64,000 nucleotides of DNA from Humulus lupulus (lineage: Eukaryota > Streptophyta > Magnoliopsida > Rosales > Cannabaceae). Of this stretch, positions 11,638-24,029 are shown piece after piece. The stretch is from NCBI RefSeq assembly GCF_963169125.1, contig NC_084794.1, positions 75,117,665 to 75,181,664 on the forward strand, in the 5' to 3' direction. A model generated the notes under the pieces. It searched no databases. It was given only the letters and a program-made list of their open reading frames with translations, and was not told the DNA's origin. Made by a program: the position numbers and the translations under genes. Each line of letters begins with the position of its first letter. The first letter of the stretch is position 1.

Positions 11638-12226
11638 ATTCCTCATCAATCCTCAAGTTTTTGAGAATTTCCTTCAAGGAAATCTCCTCATTCTTGTGGA
11701 TGATTTTCTTCCTATAGCCCCTCCAAGAAGAAGGCAACTTGGCTATTATGACACTAACAAGAATTTGCTCCGGCAACACAATATTTAAGGTAGATATCTT
11801 ATTCACAATAATTTGTATCTCGTGTATTTGGGGGAAAAAAGGTTTCATATCATAAAATATAAATTCTATGTATTGAGTAATAATGAATTTCTTTGTACCT
11901 TATTCTTTCGCATTTTACTTTTTCTCTAAAGCTTCCCAAATCTCCTTGGTGGTCTTGGTGCTGGTGTAGTAATCATAAAATTGGTCTGATAGCACATTGA
12001 GTATGTGGCCTCTACAAATCAATTCATCTTCTTCGCGCTTTTTCCTTTCTGTGTTGACTTCTTTGGTATCATCTTCCTTGGCAGGTTCTATGGCCTTTAG
12101 GTCTTTATCTAAGACATAGAAAACATTGAGAGTGGTTAGTAAGAACTTAATCTTATCTTTCCAATGAACAAAGGTACTACCATAAAATCGATCTAATCTC
12201 ACAAAGTCTTGTGTCATGTGTTTCAA
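11638..12226 (-). pseudogene. Ty1/copia gag (copia-2), right part
   Basis: Minus-strand frames 11915-12226 (LDRFYGSTFVHWKDKIKFLL ... TKTTKEIWEALEKK) and 11638-11848 (VLPEQILVSVIIAKLPSSWR ... EEISLKEILKNLRIDEE) form a copia gag of the UBN2 type. The start is the ATG at 12224-12226. A frameshift separates the two frames near 11850-11915. The gag resumes beyond CACTA-1 with the knuckle and protease at 5938-6760, showing that CACTA-1 inserted into this gene. Confidence 0.85.
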
Positions 12227-13260
12227 AGCCGAAAAATGAAGTAGATTCTTCCATGATGTTGTATTTCAGATAATAGAGAATTAGAATATTGGGGGAGAGT
12301 GAGATTAAACCAACAAAATAATATGAATCTACACTAAATTATCTTTGAGAGAGACCAATAAAAGATTGAGTTAGATGATGCAAACCCTAGTAGTAGACCA
12401 AAGTTCTTCAACCTTCTTGGAGCTTCAAAACCCTTCATTGAGAACACCACTTTGAACTTCTTCTTCAATGCAAAAAACACAATCAAAGGCTTATACATGA
12501 GTTGTATCGTTGTCCTAATTCTCTATTTTCTAACCCTCAATTGATGCTTTTGGCTTTTCTAAGAGGAAAGGGGAATCGAGATTAAACAAGCATCTAAACT
12601 CACAAAGTCAAGCACTTTCTCTATGAGATTCTTAGAGAAAACTTGAGATCTTGAAAGCTAGAGAGAGACCGAGGTTAGATAGAGAGATATGAGAGAGTGA
12701 TCAAGTCTTCCAAAACTCTAATAGAACTATTTTATAGTATAGGCACTGTCATTAAGTCTAACCAATAGGATTAGAGTTTTTGAACACATCATTTGGGGTT
12801 TAAATTACGTAATTGTACAAATACACCAGGCGATGTGTCGTCTTCCTATAGGTGATGCGTCGCCTACTAGCAGGTGATGCATTGCCTGCTAGGGATTTCA
12901 AGCCCTTTCGCATTTAGGCGATGCAACACAGCCCTCTCTTCCCGGTCTAAGCCCCCAAATTTGGACCTAAAGGTCCTCTAAATGCTCCCAAACTTTTTGG
13001 GCATCCTTAGATACCTTCATATATCACTTTGGACCCAATAACATAATTTTTAAGTGCTCACAATTGAAACTCAAATTTCACATTTTCACTATGTAAGATT
13101 TACTAAGTGTTTTATACCTAGCTTGAATAATAAAAACACTTATAATTTATATTTAACCAATCATAACAACTATTGTACCACTATAAAATTGGAAAAAGAA
13201 AACAATACAATAAATAGGTGGAGGGAAATATTCTATCCAGCAGAGCTCATTATCTAGTGT
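12227..13260. other. Copia-2 leader or LTR candidate
   Basis: There are no ORFs with recognisable products. The stretch lies upstream of the copia-2 gag. It includes a patch at about 12825-12925 with repeated ggcgatgcgtcgcc/ggtgatgcattgcc units and a pyrimidine-rich section. It is probably leader plus 5' LTR of copia-2, but I found neither an LTR partner nor a primer-binding site. Confidence 0.35.
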
Positions 13261-13560
13261 AAAGGCGTGCTTAAGCTATGTATGTCCTCTTTTAAATGAA
13301 ATACGAATGCTCTTGTAAATTTATACAATAAAGCTATCGAGGCAAAAAAGAAGTTAAAAAGAAAAACTTGAGCCGAAAGTCCAAGAACTTGAGCCCAAAA
13401 ATCTCGTCATTGCTTGGACGACCAAAAATTCCTGGATATCAAAAGTGACAGAGAAATTTATACAGAAAAACAAACAATTTAAGCAACTATGAACTCTACA
13501 AGAGTGACCTTTAGTAAGATAATGTGTGCTTGAGAAAGATTATTGTTAGTTAGTAGTGGA

Positions 13561-13597
<37 letters not shown>

Positions 13598-14138
13598 CTG
13601 AAGTAAAAGACATCTAAAAGGGAATAAACAAAAGTAAATGAATTTTTCTTGGAACCAAAAATTGTATAACCAAAGCCATTTATACCTGAAAATAACATAC
13701 TAATGCCATGAATAGGCACTTCTAACAATATAAACATAACCAAAACTATAAAATAACACTCGTAAGCACTACATTCGCGACATAACCAGAGCTTGTGCTA
13801 TTTTGCAGTCATAGATTAGATACGAAAGAAGTTTATATAAATATATATATATAATATGTGTTATCTTTTTTTATATGAATCTTACGTTTAGAAAAAAAAA
13901 CTATTTATGTTGATGTTGTATAATGAATTATTGCGTATTTTTTATTGCTACCTTATTTTGTAGTCTAATTTAATTCATTTATATAGGTTCTCTTAGAAGG
14001 AATTCAAATTCATTCTCTCTCTAAATTCAAATATTTCTTCCCATAAGCAAATAATGTCTTTTCAATATTATTCTTGGAAGTAAATTTTTGAAGTGGATGA
14101 TACTCAAATAATTATTTGGTAATAAAGAAAAATATATA
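13261..14138. other. AT-rich intergenic DNA with an (AAT)n microsatellite
   Basis: I see no gene. An uninterrupted trinucleotide tract of about 12 AAT units lies at 13560-13594. The rest is unremarkable AT-rich DNA. Confidence 0.7.
13560..13594. repeat. (AAT)n microsatellite
   Basis: Twelve or so perfect aat units in a row. Such tracts are usually length-polymorphic in plants. Confidence 0.95.
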
Positions 14139-15110
14139 GGGCCTGTTTGGGATTGTTTTCTATTTTTTTTTTCAAAGTTGCGTTCTCAGAAATGAGAACA
14201 GAAAACTGTTTTGTAGTTTTAAAAAAACAAAAGGTGTTTGGTTAATATTTTCTAAAAACTATTTTTTAGTTTTTTTTTAAATCTTAAATAAAAAATTAAC
14301 AAATATATTTACAAAGAGAAAAATCTTTTAAAAGTTTGTAATAAATAATGAGATAAAATAATTTGAAAGAAAAAATGATGAAAAATAAGGAGTGAGAAAG
14401 TAAGGAGAGAAAATTTGAAGAAATAGAAATTAAGAAAAGAGAAATTGATCCAAGAAAAAATGAGAGAGGAGGTAATGGGAAAAAAAGTGAAGAGAAAGAA
14501 GTGAGTAGAAAAGTGATTAGAGAGGAAATTGCGAGAGAGAAAAAAATGATGAGAGAGAAAATTATGATATATTAAGTGATGAGAGAGAAAGTAAGGATAT
14601 AGTAATTGATGAAAGAGAAAATGATGACATAATAAGTGATGCAAGACAAAATAAGGAGATAGAAATGATTAAAGAGAAAATAAGGAGATAGAAAATGATG
14701 AAAGAGAAAATGAAAAGATAGAAAGTGAGAAGAGAGAAAATAGCAAGAGAGAAAGTGAAGAGAGAAAAGGTAAGGAGAGAGAAAGTGATGAGAGAGAAAA
14801 TAAGGAGATAGAAAGTGATGAGAGAGAAAGTGATGTGAGAGAAAGTGAAAAGAGATAAACTAATAAGAGAGAAATGATTTTAGATAATAATAATTAAAAA
14901 AGTGATGTGAGAAAAAAAAATAAACAAAAAAAAATTGAGAACAACAGAAAACAATTTTTTTTTGTTCTCAAAATTTTCTGTTTTTTGTAACTTTGTTTTT
15001 AAAAATTGTTTTATGAAAACAATGTCAAACATCCCAACTTGTTTTCAAAAAATAGTTTTTAGCTTTTAAAAACACAAAACAGTTTTTTAGTTAAGGAGCT
15101 AAACACCCTC
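14139..15110. mobile_element. MITE-like element with purine-rich core
   Basis: The left end reads gggcctgtttgggattgttttc, and the complement of the right end reads gagggtgtttagctcc, a weakly conserved terminal inverted repeat of a kind common in plant non-autonomous DNA elements. Both subterminal parts contain aaaacaatttttt/tgttttctgttttt arms that can pair over about 150 bases. The triplet ata flanks both sides (14136-14138 and 15111-15113), a possible short target duplication. There is no transposase. The core is a minisatellite, listed separately. The superfamily cannot be fixed. Confidence 0.6.
14340..14900. repeat. Purine-rich minisatellite (GAGAGAAA/AAGGAGATAG units)
   Basis: The plus strand is almost pure A and G for over 500 bases. 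It is built of degenerate units such as gatgagagagaaaataagg and agatagaaagtgatgagag, with a period near 18-36 bases. The low complexity produces an apparent minus-strand frame (14309-14644) rich in F, L, H and S that is not a gene. Confidence 0.85.
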
Positions 15111-17033
15111 ATAGTCACTTATGTCAATTATTTATTGCACATTCCTAGAAGTGAATATCCAAATTACTTGTGTTGTAGTGAACTTTGTCATTGGTCAAAA
15201 TGTAATTTGTAATTGCATTTCTTAAAGTTTTATAAAGTCACAAGATTATTTGAAAAGGTTCTTGATGAAACCTTAACACAATTACTAGCTAAAGTTAAAC
15301 ATATATTTTTATGTACCAGTTGTACAATTTCTATCAAATTGTGAATGTGGTAAGAAATGACTTATTATATGTATCAGTCGTACATTTAAATATACATAAT
15401 ATACCAAGTCATAAAAATGATGAATGATTTATTTCATTAATAAATTTGACCACTTGTTCGAAAGAAATGAGAGAAAAAATTGAGTGACATATTCATATTA
15501 TTATTATATCTATTTGACTACAACAAATATGAGTATTATCTTTATGTATTAACTTGAATGAATGATGAAATTATTTATATTTAAAAAAAAAAAGTATTTT
15601 TAAGCACGTACACCATTGAATAGAGAAAATTGTGAAATATAATGTTGTTGAACATAATATTACAAAAAATTAATAGAGACTCCTCAAGCGTCAATACAAT
15701 TATATGTTTTGAAGAATATTGAAATTGTTTCATTCTCTAGTATATTAAAATAAAATTTACGGTAACTACTTATATGCTGAAAATTTTAGTGAAATACAAA
15801 TTATAGTTAACCAGAAGTTCATTAATTGAATTATTGTTTAGAAATGATTAATCATATGCAATAAAATGTAAAGAATTTTCCTTAATTTGAATGAAGAACC
15901 AAAAATGTATATATATATATATATTTACACATGGAAAGTGAAAATAATTTGAAATTTTAAAAAGAAAAATATGTACATTTCAACTAGTTTTCAAATATTT
16001 TATTTTCTAAAAAATTTTTAACTAGTGCATTTTTATTGTAAAATTTCTTATGCATTAGAATGTTGGTGCATTCATTTTTCAAACTTTTCATAATTTTTTA
16101 TAAATTTAAATTATATGTCTTTTGAAAATTATTTTGTTTGTATAAGTTATTTTGCTATATAGTTATTTATTTGTCCAATATGTATGAGAAAAATATATTA
16201 TTTTGATAACGAATGCTTGATTATATTTTCTTTACAATCTTAAACCACTACTAAACTTATATTGCATATATTTTTATCGATCTGATAAGATCATATGATC
16301 GTGAGCTTACAAAAATTATAAGTTTATGTATTTCTAATTATACATTTATATATATATGACTCATTTTTGAAAATGAAATAAGTTGATAATTGTGATTTAT
16401 AGAACATGAAGTTCAATGACCCAATAATATATATGAGTTTGAAAAAATAGTTATTTATTGTGCTATATTGAAATCCATACAGGTTGTATTATCTTTTAAA
16501 CATATTCTCTCAATCTGGGGGAGAGAAATGTAGTTGGATTGATGAATATTTTGAAAAATAGTCATTACACAAAATAAGAACTAGAAGTTCAAAATGATAA
16601 AATCATACATATATGTATGCCAACTACAAATCAATATTATTTAAATTGAGTCAGAATGAGTCTAATAACGCTTGAAGTGTAAGTAAACAAAGTAGAAATT
16701 ATAAAAATAAATGTTCATTTGGTTTGTCCTGAAGATGTTGTAAGCAAGAGTTACTCATGAAGATACATTAATATTATAAAGTATTGCTAATTTGAACATT
16801 AAATAAAAATGGTACTCCATAAGAGACTTCCTAAATAAGTTATAGACATAACAAAGTTGATAATAATTGAAGCTCTTGAAGTGGTTATATAGGTACCTAT
16901 AAATAATATACATGTTTAAAAAGTATGTTGAAAATAATGATATCTCTATAAGTTATGTCAATATGGGAGGAAATTATCATATTATGAATTATTGTCGACA
17001 AAACTAAATGTTTGCATATGTGTAATAAACTAA
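15111..17033 (+). other. Decayed sequence, probable ancient copia element
   Basis: There are no usable ORFs. A short plus-strand stretch at about 16930-16965 translates as NNDISISYVNMGG, resembling the segment that precedes reverse transcriptase in many plant copia polyproteins, and the preceding kilobase has a similar feel without clear domains. I read 15.1-18.3 kb as a very old plus-strand copia relic, but this rests on one weak match. The stretch also holds short TA tracts (for example 15910-15925). Confidence 0.3.
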
Positions 17034-17384
17034 GGGCTTCTCCAACCAGACTGCAAAACAGCAAATATAGTGCAAAAAAGGCACAAAAGCAAGTCCAACT
17101 CAATTGCATTTATCCCACCATTATGTTGTTAAGCTACATTACCCCACCAAATATGGAGTACTAGTACTGTAGCAACAACAAAAAAAATTATTTACTCTTT
17201 TGCTTTTTATATTAGTATTTATAAATAAATATATATATGTATATTATTTTATATATAAGATAAAATAATAAAGAATATACTTTTTGGAGTTGTGGTTGGA
17301 ATGTAAAAAAAACTATGGTGCTAAGATTCTTTAGTTTTGGTGTTGGTGTAATACCATGTGTGGTGTTATGGGTTGGAGATGCCC
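17034..17384. mobile_element. 351-bp MITE with TAA target duplication
   Basis: The ends are gggcttctccaacca and tgggttggagatgccc; the complement of the latter is gggcatctccaaccca, giving near-perfect inverted repeats of about 15 bp. The triplet taa flanks both sides (17031-17033 and 17385-17387). Size, ends and the TAA duplication fit a Tourist-like (PIF/Harbinger) MITE. There is no coding content. Confidence 0.85.
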
Positions 17385-17387
17385 TAA

Positions 17388-18298
17388 TATGATATAGTAA
17401 GAAGCATGATATTAAATTTGTCAAGAATTTTCGATGTGCATATAATTTTGGCCAAAATCATGCGACACAATCCAAGCAGTATAGAATTTACTCACATAAA
17501 GTGAACTAAAAGTTGTAGTGTCTACCAATAAATATTTGTGCAATAAAATGTAATGTAAATGAGAAACATGTATATTTTTACACAAAATAAATTGTTGTAC
17601 AAAATTTTCATAGACATGAGATTGGTTAAGAAAAGGCATATAGATATTGTTATGAGAAAATATAATCAAGATTTTATTACAGGCTGGAGTATATATGTTT
17701 TATAAGAATTGATCTGCGTCACATAAATGTTGCAACAATTTTTTTTTATTTGAAGCTTCTAGTATTATGAGAATTTGAAATATCCCTTATTGAAAAAAAT
17801 TCAGAATAATTTAAAATGTCTTAAGAGATATAAATTCAAACTCCCGCACATTATATAACAAAGATCTTTGTATGGATTAACATGCAGGTGAATAATTATT
17901 TGTAATTACAAGTAAGATTGTCTAGGCAATATGAATTTATGATTTATATATCATAAAAGGTTCCTAAAGAGCTTATGATTATGTCGTAAAAATATTGAAG
18001 AACAAACTTTTAGATTGAGGATTATAAAATATATTGTTTGTTCATAAATTAGATTATGAGTAACGAAGTCCCAAAGTACTTCATATGCATAAAGAATCAT
18101 AGTGTATATGATTACTTGATGTAGAAATTAGAGAACATGTAACGAGAATGTAACAAATATATGGTCCTACAGTACCATCTTTATTGCAAATGAAAATTGA
18201 TATTAGCGAATATATTCATTAATGTGTTCATATTTAAATTTCAAATTTTTGGTTGAACATAGTTATATATAATGAATATCCACAAATATGATACATAT
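17388..18298. other. Decayed AT-rich sequence next to the Tat element
   Basis: I see no gene. It is probably the continuation of the ancient relic interrupted by the MITE. It ends where the LTR at 18299 begins. Confidence 0.4.
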
Positions 18299-19032
18299 TG
18301 TTGACGCCGTTTTCGTCAACTTAGATATAAAGAGCACTAAACGCAGAAGAAGAAAAAATAGAAGGATTCAAAGGCTTTTTACGTGGTTCAGCAGTTAAAA
18401 TTTGCCTAGTCCACGAGTCACTATTATTACTCTCACTATTATCTCAAAGTTTTTTCAGAAAGTAATTTGGCAGACTATTCTCCAGTACATTTTTTTGCGT
18501 TACTACAAATGAATCAGACCAGACTATTTATAAACTTGGTCATGAGAATATCTCCCTCTGAATCAGGGAAGTTACAATCAATCATATTAATTTAAAATAA
18601 ATATAATAAATTCATTGATTACATAATATCTCATGACAATACGGATTTAATATCTGATAATAATGAATCCCTACGGAATAGGGATTTCCTAACAGCATTC
18701 CCACGTGTAAAATGCATTGCTGAGCTCGATCATATTGCTAACGTGCTTTCGAGACCGGTTCAGGCTTTGAGCTCACCGTTCTAGTTATAACCTCCTCCTC
18801 ATCTAGTAATTTCTTCGAGTACGTTCCTTGGAGAAGGTCAATGCCTTCGAGCCTGCAACTCAGGCTCGAACTATGACACTCATGCTCGAGTACTAGTAAT
18901 AGATCAGTAGGTAGACTAGAGTGTTGTAGCAGATCTGGAACCAATTAATAATTTGCACAAGTGTTTTGCTAGTATCCGTAAACAGGAGCTTAACTATTTC
19001 GAGGCTATTCCTTTTAAAATTTGGGTGTAACA
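18299..19032 (-). repeat. 3' LTR of the Tat element
   Basis: On the minus strand the LTR starts TGTTACACCC (19032) and ends with GACGAAAACGGCGTCAACA (18299), giving TG..CA termini. The plus-strand left end is itself a short palindrome, gttgacgccgttttcgtcaac. A purine tract on the minus strand abuts the LTR start (19033-19046), fixing this as the 3' LTR. Its length is 734 bp. The outer flank is catat; the matching copy cannot be checked because the 5' LTR is missing. Confidence 0.8.
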
Positions 19033-19046
19033 TTTTGCCCCTTCAA
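19033..19046 (-). other. Polypurine tract of the Tat element
   Basis: The plus-strand ttttgccccttcaa reads on the minus strand as a purine-rich run ending at the LTR start. It would prime plus-strand DNA synthesis. Confidence 0.65.
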
Positions 19047-19513
19047 AAGTGTTGGTTCGAGTCCTCTGAGAAGGAAACTTTTGAACTTCACCTTCGAAAA
19101 ATGTGTCTATCTACCACACTCAAGTGTGGACACGCACCACTAGGGGATTGCTCACCGAAATTACTTGAGTACCCTCCTATCTGCACACGTCCTTTCCTAT
19201 TACCTTTTTGCCGCTAGCTTTTTTGGAATTAAACATGGTCCTTTTGATCACCTTTTAACTCAAATCAAGGATTAAAAACTACCCAACCTTTGACATTCAT
19301 TGTGCCTATATATATACTCCCTTCTTCCCCATTATTTTTTTACTTTGGCATTTTCACCTTCAGAAAAAGAAAATACAAACCAGAAGCAAACACGAACCAG
19401 ATTTTCCTTTGCATGTTCTCCAAACCAAAGAAAAAACGCAATCTCACCACTTTCGGCTCAGTGGGATCATTTCTACTTCCTCTTCTTTAGTCGGCAATCT
19501 ATTCGTTTCCACA
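19047..19513 (+). promoter_or_regulatory. Likely promoter and leader of the antisense ORF
   Basis: No ORF is supported. On the plus strand a TATA-like tatatatactccc occurs at about 19310-19322, followed by a pyrimidine-rich leader and an ATG at 19514. This fits a promoter for the antisense ORF, inside the Tat element near its 3' LTR. Activity is inference only. Confidence 0.4.
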
Positions 19514-20896
19514 ATGGACTTTGTGTAAGTTTCTTGAACCTTGCTTTTAGTTTTTCATGCATGAGAAATTTTTCTTGGTTCTTGTTGTATTCTTGAAATC
19601 TTCTCTGTGAAGGGGAGTTTTCAATTCCTATGGGAGAGTATTGATCAGAAATATGCTCTAGGAAATTTTTTTTTGGTAAAAACATATAGAAACGGAACCT
19701 TTTTATGCTATGGGGTATTAGGATATGGGTTTCGTGTAGCTTAAGAAAAAAGGGTTTTTGATTAGGCTTTTAATGAACGCATCCCAACAGTATCTCCTTT
19801 TTGGGTAATGCCCATTTTTTCCCTAGAAACCTGGGATACTCTTAAACTAACAATAACCACCCCACTCTCAAGTGGGAACACCCCCGATGCCCCAAACTTT
19901 ATGAGAGTTTGGTGTTGGCATTTGAGTTAACCTCGCCATTTTCGAGCCTTCAGGCTCGATTAAGGTGATCTTGTTATCTCAAGCTTGCAAATTCATGTTA
20001 TCAAGATCTCAACTTTTTCGCTCTTTAAAATTGTGGGTCCTCACATTTTTCTTTCTTGTTAGATGTCGCAATCTTCAAAGAATTAGTGGGGGCCCGAGTC
20101 TGCCATTCCTTACCACCCACAATCTCCTTCACCTAAATCATCGTTTACCCGAAACCAATGGCTAATCCATGAGTACAAGGAAAAACTCAAACAAGAGGAC
20201 ATCCGAGCCCACTTTCGACGCCAGATTGTCGAGGTCGAAGAGGGAAAAAATAAGAGGCTTTGGTTTTCTATGTATCCAGATCCCGACCCCGAGATCTATC
20301 CAATCCCTATAGATCCTGACTGTAGGGTTATCGTAGCCTTCTCTCCAGGTGAGCTCTCATTTAGCCTCATGGAGAGTGCTTTGACCCAATAGACCACCTC
20401 CGAGGCCATTTCTATTCCAACCTCGGAGGATAGTTTATTCGAGGTTGAGAATTATTGGAGCTCCATGACCTCCACCGAGCATATCTCCAAATTGTTGGCC
20501 TTTCACAGGTTAAAGTTATGCGGAAAATTGACGTGTCGGTCTACAACCTCTAATGAGAGGAGTTGTTACGCTCCCAGTGACAATAATCCTGATAGGAAGA
20601 TTAAGCTCGCGGCTTGGAGTTGCGAGCATATGTGAGCTGGGGCCTTATTGCCCCTAAGGGATTATTTCCAAAGTTTCCTGGACTATCCTGGCATTTCCCT
20701 TTTCCAGCTCCAGACCAACTCCTAATGAGTCTTGCCAGCTCTGAGGTTGTTATACCATGAAATAAAGTGGGACGGGCCTTCCGCACATGAGATCCTATAT
20801 TTACTCTGCCTAAAGAGTAATCCCTCTCAAGCCTATGGAGTTTACTATCTATCTAGCTATCCGAAGCAGAAGTAGTTGTTCAAAGATATTCCTAAA
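19514..20896 (+). pseudogene. Tat antisense ORF, first part
   Basis: A short first exon may begin at the ATG at 19514 (atggactttgtg followed by a donor-like gtaagt). After an intron-like stretch ending ttcttgttag, the main exon starts near 20063. It reads NQWLIHEYKEKLKQEDIRAH and RLWFSMYPDPDPEIYPIPID, with stops at about 20087 and 20392, and later DYFQSFLDYPGISLFQLQTN. Orientation opposite to gag-pol, between integrase and 3' LTR, matches the extra ORF of Tat-group elements, which resembles the Pfam putative gypsy-type transposon family. Function is unknown. The reading is cut at 20896 by the chromovirus and resumes at 30512. Confidence 0.65.
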
Positions 20897-23297
20897 TGTA
20901 ACGTCCCAAATTACCTAATAAGGCATAAGGCCTTGATTAGGGGGCCGGGATGGCAAACTATGAAAAATTATGTGTTTATATGATATTTATGTATATATCA
21001 TTCTGTGATTATGTGAGTTATATTATAATATGACTTGATGTGCATGTTTAGGTGTATTAAATAAGCATGTGGTCCTGCTTCTTTTCAGAAGGGAAATTTT
21101 TGTAATTTGGTGGCCTGTTATGGGTATATTCGGCATATATGTGGGAGACCACATTATTATGTGGATATATTTAGGTCACTCAGCACGAGGCGATCCTAGG
21201 GAGAAAGCTAGTGGGAAAGTCACAACGAGATTAATACTTTACTCAGGGTGAGTCGATGAGTATTTTGGGTATTCAGTACATTAACAAGATATTGGGTAAT
21301 GTGAGTGAATATTTTATGATATATTGTCAATTAGTGAGATCAGGAGGAATTATGGGAATTTTGACTATTTTACCCTCGGGGGCGTTTTCGGGATCCTAAG
21401 CCTTGGGTTTGTTTTACCTAAGGTTACTGGAGCTCAAAGTAACCTGACAAAAATAGATATACGTTCAATACACTTTCTCTCTCTCCCCCAATTCTCCTTT
21501 TTACTGTTCGTTTCATTTTCGAAGGAAACTCGAGTTTTAGGACTCGGATTCAAGCAAGGTTAGTGTCGTAACGATTCTAGGGAAGATTAGAAGCTTGATA
21601 GCCAAAGGATTTAACTGGAAAATGACTCAGTCAGAGGTAATCCAAGCATTAATTTTTTAATTTTCAAGTTTCTTAAGTTATGAAATTGGATTCTATTTTG
21701 ATGAGTTTTTGAGTTGTTTGATACTTAGGTTTTGATGGTTTTAGGCAATTGAGTTTATTGGGAACTTTGGTTTTGGGATTTGGATATCTTTGGATAGTTT
21801 TATGAAGGGTTTTGAAATGAGAAAATGGAGGAAATGGCTTGGTTCCAGGTTAGGCTTGACGAAGATGAAGCACCTAGTTGTTGGGTAGTTTGGGCCGCAG
21901 CGCCTGATAGGCATGCCACAGCGCTGGGTGCAAGCAGAAAAGAGGCAAGGGCCTTTTTCATGGGCGGGCTGCAACTCAGAAGCTTGGGGATGCAGCACTT
22001 AAGGGGATTTGGGCCTTAGGGAGGTTTTGAGTGCGGGAACTCAAACCTAAGGGCTCGGGATTAATCCTACTACCCGGTTTAGTAGGATTTGACATCCCGG
22101 AGGCTAGGACTCGGTCCAGAAGCCTTTATTTACTCATTATTGATGAGATTCTATAATTGGTTATGACTAGGTTATCGCTAGGGGCATAGGATTAGGATCG
22201 TGCTCGAGGGTCGTTCTTATTTTACACTCACTCGGACTTGAGGTAAGAAAATTGTACCCATTATGTGATGTACAGATTAGGGCTTAACTCGAATGTTGAA
22301 TATAGAGTTGATTGGGTGTTGGCCCCTGTATATGCGCATGATTATGATTATGCCTGTGAATATTGATTAAGTGTGTTGAGTTCTTTGTATATGGATGTTT
22401 GTTATGTGATGGATGCCTATTAGCATTGTATAACTGGAAAAGGCATTGATTAATCAGTCAAGGACAGCAATAGCGCTGAGCGCTAGTCGAAAAGCCTTGA
22501 CTTATGAGTCAAACGCGGCAATAGCGTGTAGAGCACTAGTCGATGTGGTTAGATCTAATCAGAAGCGCATCATACGCTTGTCTGACCCAACAGTCGTAGA
22601 AAAATAAAGCGACAAGTACGCTGAACTAGCTCCAAGGATGGTTATATAGAGGATAGGGAAATGGCCCCCAGGGTGAGTTAATAGTCCCAGATTCTAGGGC
22701 GCTGAGCCCCGATATGATTTATTAATCATGTAACTTGGGCAACGGGTCCCGATATGATTCAGTTAATCACTTAATTAGGGAATTTGGTCCCATATGACAC
22801 TGTAGTCATTTATATGAATGTTATGCAAGTATGAGTAGGGTTATTACTGCTGGGCATGTTTATTATTATTTGGAAATGTGTTAATCACTACTTATGAGCA
22901 TGTTTAAGTTTTCTTGTTGGGCCTTGGCTCACGGGTGCTATATGGTAAGAAAAGCTTTACTAGCCAAGAGTTGTGAGCTTAGGTGGCGATGTGTACATAA
23001 GCGAACGCTTAACCACCACGGCCAAGGTTTCTCAGAGGAACTAGGTTTAAATCCTATTTTTTTGCTGCTTAGGTCGGCGCGTTGTAGCTTTTGAGTTGTA
23101 ATGACCATTTGGAACTGTAAACAACTTTGTAAACATTTATTATGGGATCCATGTACAGTTTAATGTTTTAATGAAATATACATTCCTTTTAACTGAAATT
23201 TTTAACCCTGGACCATTAATCACATTTAGATGTACGTATATGGCCTAATAACTCGTTTAGCGAGTTAAGCGCTATTTAAAATACACAGTGTAATGGT
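20897..23297 (+). repeat. 5' LTR of chromovirus A, 3' end missing
   Basis: It starts tgtaacgtcccaaattacc and aligns to the 3' LTR at 28511-30511. It is about 400 bp longer because the 3' LTR lacks two blocks, roughly 21645-21935 and 22415-22520. Its last about 25 bases, including the terminal ca, are missing: at about 23297 it passes directly into Tat antisense-ORF sequence. Confidence 0.85.
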
Positions 23298-23742
23298 CAC
23301 GACTCAACTCTTGCATGCAGCCAACTACCACCAACCAGTACCAACCAAGGCTATGAAAGATCACAAAGAAGCAATTCTCAAGCTCCCTTATGGTCGATCG
23401 TCTCTTACTTACCTCATCCACGAGGATAATCTCCGACCCTGCGGTGTCCTGGGTGAAGGCGAGTCCACTGACGACTCGTGAATCTGCAAATTTGCGAGAT
23501 GGGAAGACATCCCAATCCTAACCTCCAAACTTCCTCCAGGAGGAAGCCCTTGAGCTTGCAAGCCCAGGTCTTCGTTCCCCGCCTACCTACGAATCCATGC
23601 TCGGGCACTAAAGCCAAAGGCAAGGCTTCACCGATCTCAGCAGATGGAGGTAAAGTAGTGCTAGACTTGTCCATGTGATCTCCCACTATTCTTAGGTGGG
23701 AACCTAATGTAGTGGTTCTTTTTAATGACCCTAGGAATAATG
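23298..23742 (+). repeat. Copied piece of the Tat antisense ORF inside chromovirus A
   Basis: This about 440-bp block matches 30655-31100 closely in the same orientation (for example ccaactaccaccaacc, ggtgaaggcgagtcca, gcaaatttgcgagatgggaagac, gtgggaacctaatgtagtg). The original copy is in the flank just beyond the 3' LTR. Here it lies between 5' LTR and gag, where the primer-binding site should be. It is therefore a secondary insertion, not part of the element. Its open frames (23293-23481 and 23478-23678) are remnants of the antisense ORF. Confidence 0.88.
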
Positions 23743-24029
23743 TCATAGATACATGTATGCCAGAAAATGCTTATTAACATTATTGATTGTTATGAATATC
23801 AGGAAGTTCTTATTAGCACCAGACTTGCATATGAATATGAATCGACATGCTTATTAGGATGACTGTTGAATGTGAATTATTATTTTCTTGTTCATGGACC
23901 GTGAGAGGCAAGAGGTTTAGTTATCATTACCTAACTGGTCAAATTGATTATTGTAGCAAGGTATAAGCTTGGAAGTATGCTTTCAAGGCAGATTGAATCA
24001 TCAGTTGGCCAGGAAGATTAAGGCCTGAA

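Noticed and set aside
14309..14644. 111-codon minus-strand frame rich in F, L, H and S
   Set aside because: It is the translation of the purine minisatellite; low complexity explains the absence of stops.
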